A stretch of 32,333 bases of DNA from Clostridia bacterium. GTDB taxonomy: Bacteria > Bacillota > Clostridia > Oscillospirales > Acutalibacteraceae. The stretch lies in NCBI GenBank assembly GCA_017443805.1, contig JAFSXY010000044.1, forward strand, positions 1 through 32,333, read 5' to 3'. The translations under genes were made by a program, and so were the position numbers. This document shows, piece after piece, positions 6,179-12,134 of this stretch (position 1 is the first letter of the stretch; each line of letters begins with the position of its first letter). The notes below the pieces were generated by a model that was given only the letters and a program-made list of their open reading frames with translations, did not search any database and was not told the origin of the DNA.

Positions 6179-7372
6179 ATGATAGCGGGACACCTGCAAA
6201 TCAAAAACGACTACTATTATATGGTCCTGAGCTATTTGGACGCCAACGGCAAACGGAAGCAGCCGTGGTTTCCAACGGGACTGCCGATCAAGAACAACAA
6301 AAAGCGCGCGGAGAAGATGCTGCTGGAGCTGCGTCAGACCTATGTTCCCCCTGCAGAGCACAAGTCAAACGGAGAGTTGTCCGCCGACATGCTCTTCGCC
6401 GATTATATGGAGCTTTGGCTGGAGATCGTTCGCAATTCAATCGAGATAACAACCTTCTCCTCCTATACCCAGATGGTAAAGGGGAAGATCGTGCCGTACT
6501 TTCGCAAAACCGGCGTCAAGCTGGGCGAGCTTCAGGCCAGGCATATTCAGAGCTTTTATCTGTACGAGCTGAAAACCGTATGTCCCAACACGGTGATTCA
6601 CGAGCACGCCAACATTCACAAGGCTCTGAAATATGCCGTCAAGATGGACCTCATTCCGTACAACCCCGCCGACAAGGTGGAACGACCGAAAAAGCAGAAG
6701 TATATCGCGGATTACTACCGTCTGGAGGAGCTGGAGCAGCTCTTTGAGGCGACGAAGGATCACCCCTATTCTCTGCTGATTCAGATCACCGCGTTCTACG
6801 GACTGCGGCGCAGCGAGGCCCTGGGCCTGAGATGGGACGCCATCGACTTTGAGCGCAATACCATCACCATCAGACACATCGTAACAAATGCAAAGATAGA
6901 CGGCAAGTGTGAGATCGTCTGTGCGGATCGTGCTAAAACCAAATCCAGTCTGCGCTCTCTTCCTCTGGTCGCCAACATCCGTGAAAAGCTGTTGGCCTTA
7001 AAAGAGCAGCAGAAGGAAAACAAGCGTATCTGCGGCAACTGTTACAACCGGGAATATGACGGTTATGTGTTTGTGGATGCGATGGGGAACATTTTCAATC
7101 CTCGTAATCTGAGCAGCAATTTCAGCAAGCTGCTGGAAATGAAAGGCCTGCGGCATATCCGCTTCCACGATCTCCGGCACAGCTGTGCCTCGCTGCTGCT
7201 GGCCAATGACGTGCCCATGAAGCAGATTCAGGAATGGCTGGGTCACAGCGACATCAGCACCACGGCAAACATCTACAGCCATCTGGACTATAAGTCCAAG
7301 CTTACGTCCGCAAACGTTATGGACAATGTTCTGACCCTGCCGGAAACTGAAGCCGTCGGATGGCGCACATGA
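6179..7372 (+). CDS. int: tyrosine site-specific integrase
   Basis: 397 aa; ATG 6179 has AAAAGGAGG ending 9 bases upstream. The first 60 residues are an arm-binding type domain, residues 70-165 the SAM-like core-binding domain, and the rest the catalytic domain. The full catalytic set is visible: R210 (FYGLRRSEALGLRW), K255 (AKTKSSLRSLPL), H330 and R333 (FHDLRHSCASLLL), H356 (WLGHSD) and Tyr366 (ANIYSHLDY). A CGNC pair (285-288) sits in an insert before the HxxR motif. It would integrate and excise the element at the tRNA-Ser gene that follows 93 bp later. A palindrome covers its stop codon and a terminator follows. The length and arrangement fit Tn916/phage-type integrases. Confidence 0.93.
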   Translation: MIAGHLQIKNDYYYMVLSYLDANGKRKQPWFPTGLPIKNNKKRAEKMLLELRQTYVPPAEHKSNGELSADMLFADYMELWLEIVRNSIEITTFSSYTQMVKGKIVPYFRKTGVKLGELQARHIQSFYLYELKTVCPNTVIHEHANIHKALKYAVKMDLIPYNPADKVERPKKQKYIADYYRLEELEQLFEATKDHPYSLLIQITAFYGLRRSEALGLRWDAIDFERNTITIRHIVTNAKIDGKCEIVCADRAKTKSSLRSLPLVANIREKLLALKEQQKENKRICGNCYNREYDGYVFVDAMGNIFNPRNLSSNFSKLLEMKGLRHIRFHDLRHSCASLLLANDVPMKQIQEWLGHSDISTTANIYSHLDYKSKLTSANVMDNVLTLPETEAVGWRT

Positions 7373-7394
7373 TTTTTTGCCGAAAATCATGTGC
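7365..7394. repeat. 12-bp inverted repeat over the integrase stop codon
   Basis: GCACATGATTTT (7365-7376) and AAAATCATGTGC (7383-7394) are perfectly complementary around a 6-base loop, and the TGA stop (7370-7372) lies in the first arm. There is no T-run after it. It lies 71 bp from the tRNA att region, so it could be an attachment-site arm or a stem that protects the int mRNA. Confidence 0.65.
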
Positions 7395-7422
7395 AGCTAT
7401 GGCAGATTAGCAAAAAGAAAAG

Positions 7423-7465
7423 CCCAGTCATATGGGCGCAAAGCCTTGATATGACTGGGTTTTTT
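7423..7465 (+). terminator. terminator of the integrase transcript
   Basis: CCCAGTCATAT (7423-7433) pairs perfectly with ATATGACTGGG (7449-7459), followed by six T (7460-7465). The T-run directly abuts the CCA end of the minus-strand tRNA-Ser. Confidence 0.85.
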
Positions 7466-7552
7466 GGCGGAGAGTTAGGGATTCGAACCCTAGAGACCTT
7501 TCGGTCTACGGCATTTCGAGTGCCGCACCTTCGACCACTCGGACAACTCTCC
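7465..7552 (-). tRNA. tRNA-Ser(CGA)
   Basis: Read on the minus strand from 7552, the acceptor arm GGAGAGT pairs with ACTCTCC, followed by discriminator G and an encoded CCA ending at 7465. The anticodon stem CGGCA/TGCCG holds the loop CTCGAAA, giving anticodon CGA, which decodes UCG. A long variable arm (GACCGAAAGGTC) and a T-loop GTTCGAATC identify a class II serine tRNA. Its 88 nt are normal for tRNA-Ser. Immediately upstream (7553-7620) there is no good promoter, so it may be expressed from the promoter at 7752-7780 through the truncated copy. Its 3' end faces the integrase, the usual layout for tRNA-targeting elements. Confidence 0.95.
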
Positions 7553-7733
7553 GTGTATCTCAACTGTTTTCCGTGCGCTGAGAAAATGCAAGAAAAACAC
7601 GCAAGAACGTTATGAAATTTTGAAATTCGATCCGGCGAAAACCCTTATAAATCAAGGATTTTCAGCGGAGAAAACGGCCAGAGCCAACGCGCATTTCGAG
7701 TGCTGCACCTTCGACCACTCGGACAACTCTCCG
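7511..7733. repeat. 43-bp direct repeat, likely attachment-site duplication
   Basis: 7511-7553 and 7691-7733 are identical except for C7524 versus T7704. The repeat spans exactly the tRNA 5' end to the end of the anticodon loop/stem start. The 137 bp between them (7554-7690) hold no gene. They carry two GCAAGAA heptamers about 13 bp apart and a CAAGGATT inverse to the CCTTGAT left of the tRNA, patterns that recombinase arm sites could have. Interpreted as an att duplication or remnant. Confidence 0.65.
7691..7732 (-). pseudogene. truncated tRNA-Ser, 5' half only
   Basis: On the minus strand, 7732 down to 7691 repeats the acceptor 5' strand, D-arm and anticodon loop (CTCGAAA) of the intact tRNA-Ser, then sequence identity stops at the 3' side of the anticodon stem. 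The remaining bases cannot complete the stem, so no functional tRNA can form. It keeps the strong promoter at 7752-7780. It is probably the original chromosomal gene, cut in the anticodon region by an integration event. The alternative is local duplication. Confidence 0.75.
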
Positions 7734-7751
7734 GATTTGTTATCGAAGTAC

Positions 7752-7780
7752 ATCTTATCAAAAAAAAACGGGTTTGTCAA
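7752..7780 (-). promoter_or_regulatory. tRNA-Ser promoter
   Basis: On the minus strand TTGACA (7780-7775), 17-bp spacer, TAAGAT (7757-7752). The start would fall about 13 bases before the truncated tRNA copy. This is a near-consensus sigma-A promoter of the kind found before stable RNA genes. No terminator is seen between it and the intact tRNA 200 bp away. Confidence 0.8.
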
Positions 7781-7825
7781 TTCAAAAAACATAAATTCTT
7801 TTATGATCATCTGAGGTTCTGCGTA

Positions 7826-7853
7826 TTGACAAAATCCGGATTAGCCTTATAAT
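7826..7853 (+). promoter_or_regulatory. coaX promoter
   Basis: TTGACA (7826-7831), 16-bp spacer, TATAAT (7848-7853), pointing at coaX, whose start lies 23 bases after the -10. It diverges from the tRNA promoter; the two -35 boxes are 45 bp apart. Confidence 0.8.
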
Positions 7854-7875
7854 GAAAGAAAAAGGAGTGATGGAT

Positions 7876-8658
7876 ATGCTTTTGGCAGTGGACATCGGAA
7901 ATACCAACCTGACGGTCGGACTTTACGATGGCGAAAAGCTGACTTTTCTTTCAAGACTTGCCACGGATACCCGCCGCACGGCGGAGCAGTACGCGGCGGA
8001 GCTGAACCAGATCGCCGCGCTTGAAAAAAAATCGATGACAAGCGTGCAGGGCGCGATCATCGGTTCCGTGGTGCCGGAACTTACCGGCGTGATCAAACGG
8101 GCGATCTTTTTTTTGACCGGCTGTGTGGCCAAGGTGCTGGGCCCGGGACTGAAAAGCGGGCTGAACATCCGGATCGACAATCCCGCGCAGCTCGGCGCGG
8201 ACCTTGTGGCCGGGGCTGTAGCGGCGGTGCATGCCTATGACCTGCCGTGCCTTGTAATGGACCTCGGTACCGCAACCAAAATCAGCGTTCTGGATGAAAA
8301 GGGGGATTACCGCGGCTGTACCATTTCCGCCGGCGTTGCGCTGACGTTGTCCGCGCTTGCAAACGCTGCGGCGCAGCTGCCGACCGTCAGCCTGGAGGTT
8401 GACGTCTGTCCCGCGTACGGCACGAATACGGTTGCAAGCATGCAGGCGGGCATCATTCTCGGTACGGCCTCCATGCTGGACGGTCTCTGCGACCGGATCG
8501 AAGAGAGCCTGGGGACTCCCATCCGTACGGTCGTAGCAACAGGCGGGCTTTCCGGCAGTATCGCCAAACACTGCAAGAGAGCCGCAGTCTGCGAACCAAA
8601 CCTCGTGCTGGACGGCCTGCGGATCATTTACGAAAAAAATCAGCCCGCGATCGGTTGA
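7876..8658 (+). CDS. coaX: type III pantothenate kinase
   Basis: 260 aa. ATG 7876 lies 8 bases after AAAGGAG; ATGs at 7852 and 7870 are too close to or upstream of the ribosome site (7852 overlaps the -10). The enzyme phosphorylates pantothenate, the first step of coenzyme A synthesis, in the ASKHA fold: phosphate loop DIGNTN (D6), then QLGADLVAGAVAA with D109, then DLGTATKISVLD (D129). The length matches the family (about 255-260). The gene is followed 21 bp later by an ECF substrate-binding component, which together suggest pantothenate uptake and capture. It is the first chromosomal gene after the mobile element and has its own promoter. Confidence 0.92.
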   Translation: MLLAVDIGNTNLTVGLYDGEKLTFLSRLATDTRRTAEQYAAELNQIAALEKKSMTSVQGAIIGSVVPELTGVIKRAIFFLTGCVAKVLGPGLKSGLNIRIDNPAQLGADLVAGAVAAVHAYDLPCLVMDLGTATKISVLDEKGDYRGCTISAGVALTLSALANAAAQLPTVSLEVDVCPAYGTNTVASMQAGIILGTASMLDGLCDRIEESLGTPIRTVVATGGLSGSIAKHCKRAAVCEPNLVLDGLRIIYEKNQPAIG

Positions 8659-8679
8659 AGTCGGAACGGAGGCTGAACG

Positions 8680-9279
8680 ATGAAAAAAAAGAATATTATC
8701 AGACTGACCGTATCCGGCATGCTGATCGCGCTGGAGATCCTTATGGCGTTTACGCCTGTCGGCTATCTGAAGATCGGTCTGCTTTCCATTACGTTTATGA
8801 CGATCCCCGTCATTGTCGGCGCTGTCACAAACGGCCTTTATGTCGGCACGGTTCTGGGGCTGACGTTCGGTATTACCAGCTTTGTGCAGTGCTTCGGCAT
8901 GGACGCATTCGGTACTGCGCTGTTCCAGATCCAGCCGGTTTACACGTTTATTCTCTGTGTGGCAACGCGCACGCTGATGGGTTTTTTGTGCGCGCTGATC
9001 TATAAAGGGCTCTCAAAAACAAAGCTGCCCTCCGGTCTGCAGGTGGGGATCTCGGCGTTTTCCGCGCCGTTTCTGAATACTGCGTTCTTTGTGCCGTGTC
9101 TGATCCTCTTTTTCTGGAATACGGACTATATCCGGGGCATCGCGGGCGGCGCGAACGTGCTTAAGTTCCTTGTTGGTCTTGTCGGCGTAAACGGGATCGT
9201 GGAATGGATCGCCTGTACGGCCGTGGGAACGGCCGTGTGTATCCCGCTGCTCAAAGCGCTCAGGCGGAAGATCAACTGA
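8680..9279 (+). CDS. ECF transporter S component, probably pantothenate (PanT-like)
   Basis: 199 aa from ATG 8680 after a GGAGG-like site (CGGAGGCTGAACG). The protein is almost entirely hydrophobic, with about six transmembrane segments, the first at residues 8-28 and the last near 170-190. The N-terminal pattern (LTVSGMLIALEILM) and the segment IGLLSITFMTIPVIVGA fit S components of energy-coupling factor transporters. Substrate is inferred from the gene order: coaX directly upstream encodes pantothenate kinase. Riboflavin or folate cannot be excluded by sequence alone. It has no ATPase of its own; the shared EcfA1-EcfA2-EcfT module is in this window at 25795-28359. It ends in a bidirectional terminator. 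Confidence 0.82.
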   Translation: MKKKNIIRLTVSGMLIALEILMAFTPVGYLKIGLLSITFMTIPVIVGAVTNGLYVGTVLGLTFGITSFVQCFGMDAFGTALFQIQPVYTFILCVATRTLMGFLCALIYKGLSKTKLPSGLQVGISAFSAPFLNTAFFVPCLILFFWNTDYIRGIAGGANVLKFLVGLVGVNGIVEWIACTAVGTAVCIPLLKALRRKIN

Positions 9280-9332
9280 TTTTATAAAAACGGAAAGAGC
9301 AGGCAGGCGTCTGCTTCTTGAGCGGCAAAAAA

Positions 9333-9366
9333 CCGGACCGGCTCGTCAGCCGATCCGGATTTTTTT
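9333..9366. terminator. bidirectional terminator between the S component and nrdR
   Basis: CCGGACCGGCT (9333-9343) pairs with AGCCGATCCGG (9348-9358) around CGTC, with one G-T pair. T-rich bases follow on the plus strand (9360-9366), and the run of A at 9327-9332 gives a T-run on the minus strand. It serves two convergent genes. Confidence 0.85.
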
Positions 9367-9823
9367 ACCGGTTTTCGTTCTTTAACTTGTTCAGCTCGTC
9401 CAGGAAAGACTGGATGTCCTTAAAATCGTGGTAGACGGAAGCAAAGCGGACGTAGGCGATCTCGTCGATGTTTTTCATTTTCTCCAGCGCCATTTCACCG
9501 ATGGTCGCGCTGGTCACCTCGCGTTCCAGAGAGTTCTGCAGCTGGCTTTCGATCTCGTCGATGGCTTTTTCGAGCGTTTCCAGCGAAACAGGGCGCTTTT
9601 CACAGGCACGCAGCATCCCGCTTAAAAGCTTGTTCCGGTCAAAGACCTGCCGGGAGCGGTCGCGCTTGATGATGATTACGGGCTGGCTTTCGATGGATTC
9701 ATAGGTCGTAAAGCGCTTCAGGCATTGGGTGCATTCTCTTCTGCGGCGGATGCGCTGTCCGTCGTCGGCGGGACGGGAGTCAATGACCTTGCTTTCGGGG
9801 TAAAGACAAAAAGGACATTTCAT
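9365..9823 (-). CDS. nrdR: transcriptional repressor NrdR
   Basis: 152 aa. A zinc ribbon is formed by C3, C6, C31 and C34 (MKCPFC and ECTQC), followed by an ATP-cone domain from about residue 48 ([20 protein letters not shown]). NrdR represses ribonucleotide reductase genes when it binds dATP with ATP. The length and motif spacing match the family (about 150). No NrdR box or nrd gene is visible in the window, so its targets lie elsewhere. It is 54 bp after the sugar-phosphate isomerase-like gene on the same strand and may be read from that promoter. The ribosome site is weak. Confidence 0.93.
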   Translation of the reverse strand: MKCPFCLYPESKVIDSRPADDGQRIRRRRECTQCLKRFTTYESIESQPVIIIKRDRSRQVFDRNKLLSGMLRACEKRPVSLETLEKAIDEIESQLQNSLEREVTSATIGEMALEKMKNIDEIAYVRFASVYHDFKDIQSFLDELNKLKNENR

Positions 9824-9877
9824 ATTATAAACTACCTGCCTAAAAATTCTTTCCTTCAGTGTAGCACATTTATATGG

Positions 9878-10660
9878 CTATGGCAAGATTTTTTTAAGCG
9901 ACTGATACGCTTTTTCAATATCTTCCTCGCTTTTGTAGGAGTGCCGGTACAATTCGATGATATACGTGCCGTCGTAGCCCGAAGATTTCATCTCGTTGAA
10001 AAAGCCCGCAAAATCAAATTCGCCGTCGCCGGGCGTCACGCAGTCCTTTTGCTGCGTATAGTCGCTGATATGGACGTGCCGGATATAGGGCGTCAGCGTG
10101 TTTGTGAAATCGTGCCAGTCAAAGCCTGCGCGCCGCGCCTGCTTGATATCGAGAACAAAGCCGAAGTCTTCGCCTACGCCCGCAGCCATCCGGCTGATAT
10201 AGGCCGGATCTTCGGAACGGTAGTGTACTACGTTCTCCTGGCACACCTGTACGCCGTATTTTTTCCCGAGGCGCGTCAGCTCTGCAAAGCGCTCAAAATA
10301 AAGGTCGTCCTCAATCGACCCCGGGATCTTGGCGCCGTGAAAAACAAAGTAGTCCGCGCCGAGCTCTGCGGTCGTTTCAAACAGGTGTTCGTACAGAGGT
10401 AAAATATCCCTGTAACGCCGTTCGTAAGAGCTGAACAGAAAAAAGGACTCCGCAAATGACATATAGGGGTGTACGGAAACAATGCGCATGCCGGCCTTGT
10501 CTTTGATCCGGCGGAGCATGTCTGTAAACGCCGGTTCGGTCTCCGATGGCGAGTTTAAGAAAAGCTCCGCGCACCGAACGCCGATTTCTGCAAGTTTAAT
10601 AAGGGATTTCTCTGTTTCAAGCGGATAATAGCAGGCGGAGGAAACGCCGATCTCGGCCAT
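9878..10660 (-). CDS. sugar phosphate isomerase/epimerase-like protein
   Basis: 260 aa from ATG 10660 (MAEIGVSSACYYP), preceded by GAAGGA; a longer open frame starts upstream of the promoter and is rejected. The fold is the AP endonuclease 2/xylose-isomerase-like TIM barrel: metal-site candidates appear in VSVHPYMSF, YFVFHGAK, VCQENVVHY (Glu), FVLDIKQA (Asp), HVHISDYT and a late TYIIELYR (Glu). Specific substrate unknown; these proteins act on keto sugars or related compounds. It has a promoter that overlaps the divergent promoter of the next gene and stops 54 bp before nrdR. Confidence 0.8.
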   Translation of the reverse strand: MAEIGVSSACYYPLETEKSLIKLAEIGVRCAELFLNSPSETEPAFTDMLRRIKDKAGMRIVSVHPYMSFAESFFLFSSYERRYRDILPLYEHLFETTAELGADYFVFHGAKIPGSIEDDLYFERFAELTRLGKKYGVQVCQENVVHYRSEDPAYISRMAAGVGEDFGFVLDIKQARRAGFDWHDFTNTLTPYIRHVHISDYTQQKDCVTPGDGEFDFAGFFNEMKSSGYDGTYIIELYRHSYKSEEDIEKAYQSLKKILP

Positions 10661-10694
10661 GGAAAATCCTTCTTTCTCCGGAAAAGTTTGCGTG

Positions 10695-10723
10695 TTGAAA
10701 CTGTTTGCCGCAACTATTATACT
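10695..10723 (+). promoter_or_regulatory. promoter of the 92-aa membrane protein gene
   Basis: TTGAAA (10695-10700), 17-bp spacer, TATACT (10718-10723), 20 bases before the chosen ATG 10744. Its -10 overlaps that of a promoter on the other strand. Confidence 0.65.
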
Positions 10724-10744
10724 GGATATGAAGGAGGATGGCAA
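10716..10744 (-). promoter_or_regulatory. promoter of the isomerase-like gene (overlapping, divergent)
   Basis: On the minus strand TTGCCA (10744-10739), 17-bp spacer, TATAAT (10721-10716), 55 bases upstream of ATG 10660. The -10 shares bases with the plus-strand -10, so the two promoters are mutually exclusive in occupancy. Confidence 0.6.
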
Positions 10745-11022
10745 TGAAAAAAATTGCAAATTTTATTTCCTGTCTGAAAAACATGGAACGCGTTTCCAAA
10801 ATCATTCTCTATGCGGCGAACGCGGCTGTTCTGTTAACATACGGCGCGGCCATCGCCGTGCTATCGCCCGGACTGTTCCACGGCGACCTTTCCACCGCGC
10901 TTTACTGGGCGCAGGAGTTATGGCTGCTTGCCAAGGAACTTCTCGGCGCGACCGTTGTGCCGGTCTTGCTTTTCGAGATCTTTTTTTATGCCAAAGGATT
11001 AAAGCAGCAGCCCGATTTTTAG
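10744..11022 (+). CDS. small membrane protein, unknown function
   Basis: 92 aa from ATG 10744, with AAGGAGG (10731-10737) 6 bases upstream; the ATG at 10738 abuts that site. After a short basic segment (MKKIANFISCLKNMERVSK) there are two predicted membrane helices, about residues 20-45 and 65-88, ending in a short polar tail. No family recognised. It is alone between a divergent gene and the mreB-like gene, which has its own promoter. Function unknown. Confidence 0.65.
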   Translation: MKKIANFISCLKNMERVSKIILYAANAAVLLTYGAAIAVLSPGLFHGDLSTALYWAQELWLLAKELLGATVVPVLLFEIFFYAKGLKQQPDF

Positions 11023-11041
11023 AAAAATTTGGCGATCCTTA

Positions 11042-11071
11042 TTGAAACCGCGCCCCGTATTGTGGTATGAT
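11042..11071 (+). promoter_or_regulatory. promoter of the mreB-like gene
   Basis: TTGAAA (11042-11047), 18-bp spacer, TATGAT (11066-11071), 28 bases before ATG 11100. Confidence 0.55.
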
Positions 11072-11099
11072 ATCAAAAAACGGAAAGGGGGCGGTCTTG

Positions 11100-12131
11100 A
11101 TGCCCGGTTTGAAGCTGGCCATTGACTTCGGTTCCAATAATTTTACCGCGTTCACCGAAGGGCGGGGCATTACCTTGCAGGAGCCGTCCCTGATGATCTG
11201 CGACCGGTATACGGGACTGCCCATCGCCGTGGGCGGCGCGGCGCAGAAGATGTCCGGCAAACTGCCCGCTTCTCTGGTCGAGGTCACCCCCATAAAAGAC
11301 GGCATTGTGTATGATTTTCCCGCCGCGTGCAGGATGCTGCGCGTGTATCTGAACAAGCTCTGTGCAGGAAGACTCCTCAAGCCGGACGTGTTGATGTCCG
11401 TTCCCGGCAATGTAACGCCTTTGGAGCGCAAAACGCTGGTTGACGCGATCACACGCGCAGGCGCGGGCAGAGCTTGCTTTGTGGAGGAACCGCTTGCCGC
11501 GGCAATCGGCGCGGGCGTCAGCCTTAATGAGCCGAAGGGCAGCTTTATCTGCGATATCGGCGGCGGCACCACGGCATGCGCCGTTGTGACCATGGGCAAC
11601 ATCGCCGTTTCCGGTTCCGTAAAGATCGGCGGAAACGATCTGACCAAAACCGTAATGGAATACATCCGGCGCGAGCACAACGTGGAGATCGGCCAGCAGA
11701 CGGCGGAGTCCATTAAAAAGAACGTCGGTTCGGCGATATTCAGAACGGAAGAAGTCGCTATCATTTTCGGCGGCAAAAACTGCGACACGGGGCTTCCCGT
11801 ACTGTTTGAGATCACCTCCACCGAGATCTATTGGATCCTGAAAACCTATGTTGAAGATATCCTGACCTGCATCAAGAGCGTATTCGAAAAAACGCCGCCG
11901 GAGCTTGTTTCCGATATCGCGGAAAAAGGCATCATCCTCACCGGCGGGACGGCGAACCTGTTCGGTCTGGACAGGTTTGTGGAATGGAATACCGGCGTGC
12001 GTACCGTTAAAGCGCTTTCACCCGAAAACTGCGCGGTTTACGGGCTTGGCCGCCTGTTGAAAGAAATCGGATACCTTGAAAAGAACGGTTACGTATTTCT
12101 GTCCTCGCAGGACGATGAGGAGGAGCAGTAA
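11100..12131 (+). CDS. MreB/Mbl-family rod-shape determining protein
   Basis: 343 aa from ATG 11100 (MPGLKLAIDFGSNN), which follows GAAAGGGGG with 8-base spacing; an in-frame ATG at 11067 lies in the -10. Actin-fold signatures are present: phosphate-1 loop DFGSNN (residues 9-14), EEPLAAAIGAG connector, phosphate-2 loop DIGGGTT, and the adenosine loop ILTGGTANLFGLDRF. MreB paralogs form membrane-associated filaments that guide lateral wall synthesis. The usual partners mreC and mreD are not adjacent, so this may be a paralog (Mbl/MreBH type). The next gene, recD2, starts 3 bp later, so the two are probably co-transcribed. Confidence 0.85.
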   Translation: MPGLKLAIDFGSNNFTAFTEGRGITLQEPSLMICDRYTGLPIAVGGAAQKMSGKLPASLVEVTPIKDGIVYDFPAACRMLRVYLNKLCAGRLLKPDVLMSVPGNVTPLERKTLVDAITRAGAGRACFVEEPLAAAIGAGVSLNEPKGSFICDIGGGTTACAVVTMGNIAVSGSVKIGGNDLTKTVMEYIRREHNVEIGQQTAESIKKNVGSAIFRTEEVAIIFGGKNCDTGLPVLFEITSTEIYWILKTYVEDILTCIKSVFEKTPPELVSDIAEKGIILTGGTANLFGLDRFVEWNTGVRTVKALSPENCAVYGLGRLLKEIGYLEKNGYVFLSSQDDEEEQ

Positions 12132-12134
12132 AAT

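Noticed and set aside
7620..7814. 64-codon ORF spanning the truncated tRNA
   Set aside because: No ribosome site, overlaps tRNA sequence and a strong promoter, and has no protein-like composition.
7836..7851. coaX start at ATG 7852
   Set aside because: That ATG overlaps the -10 box; the TSS would be downstream of it, so translation must start at 7876 (or 7870).
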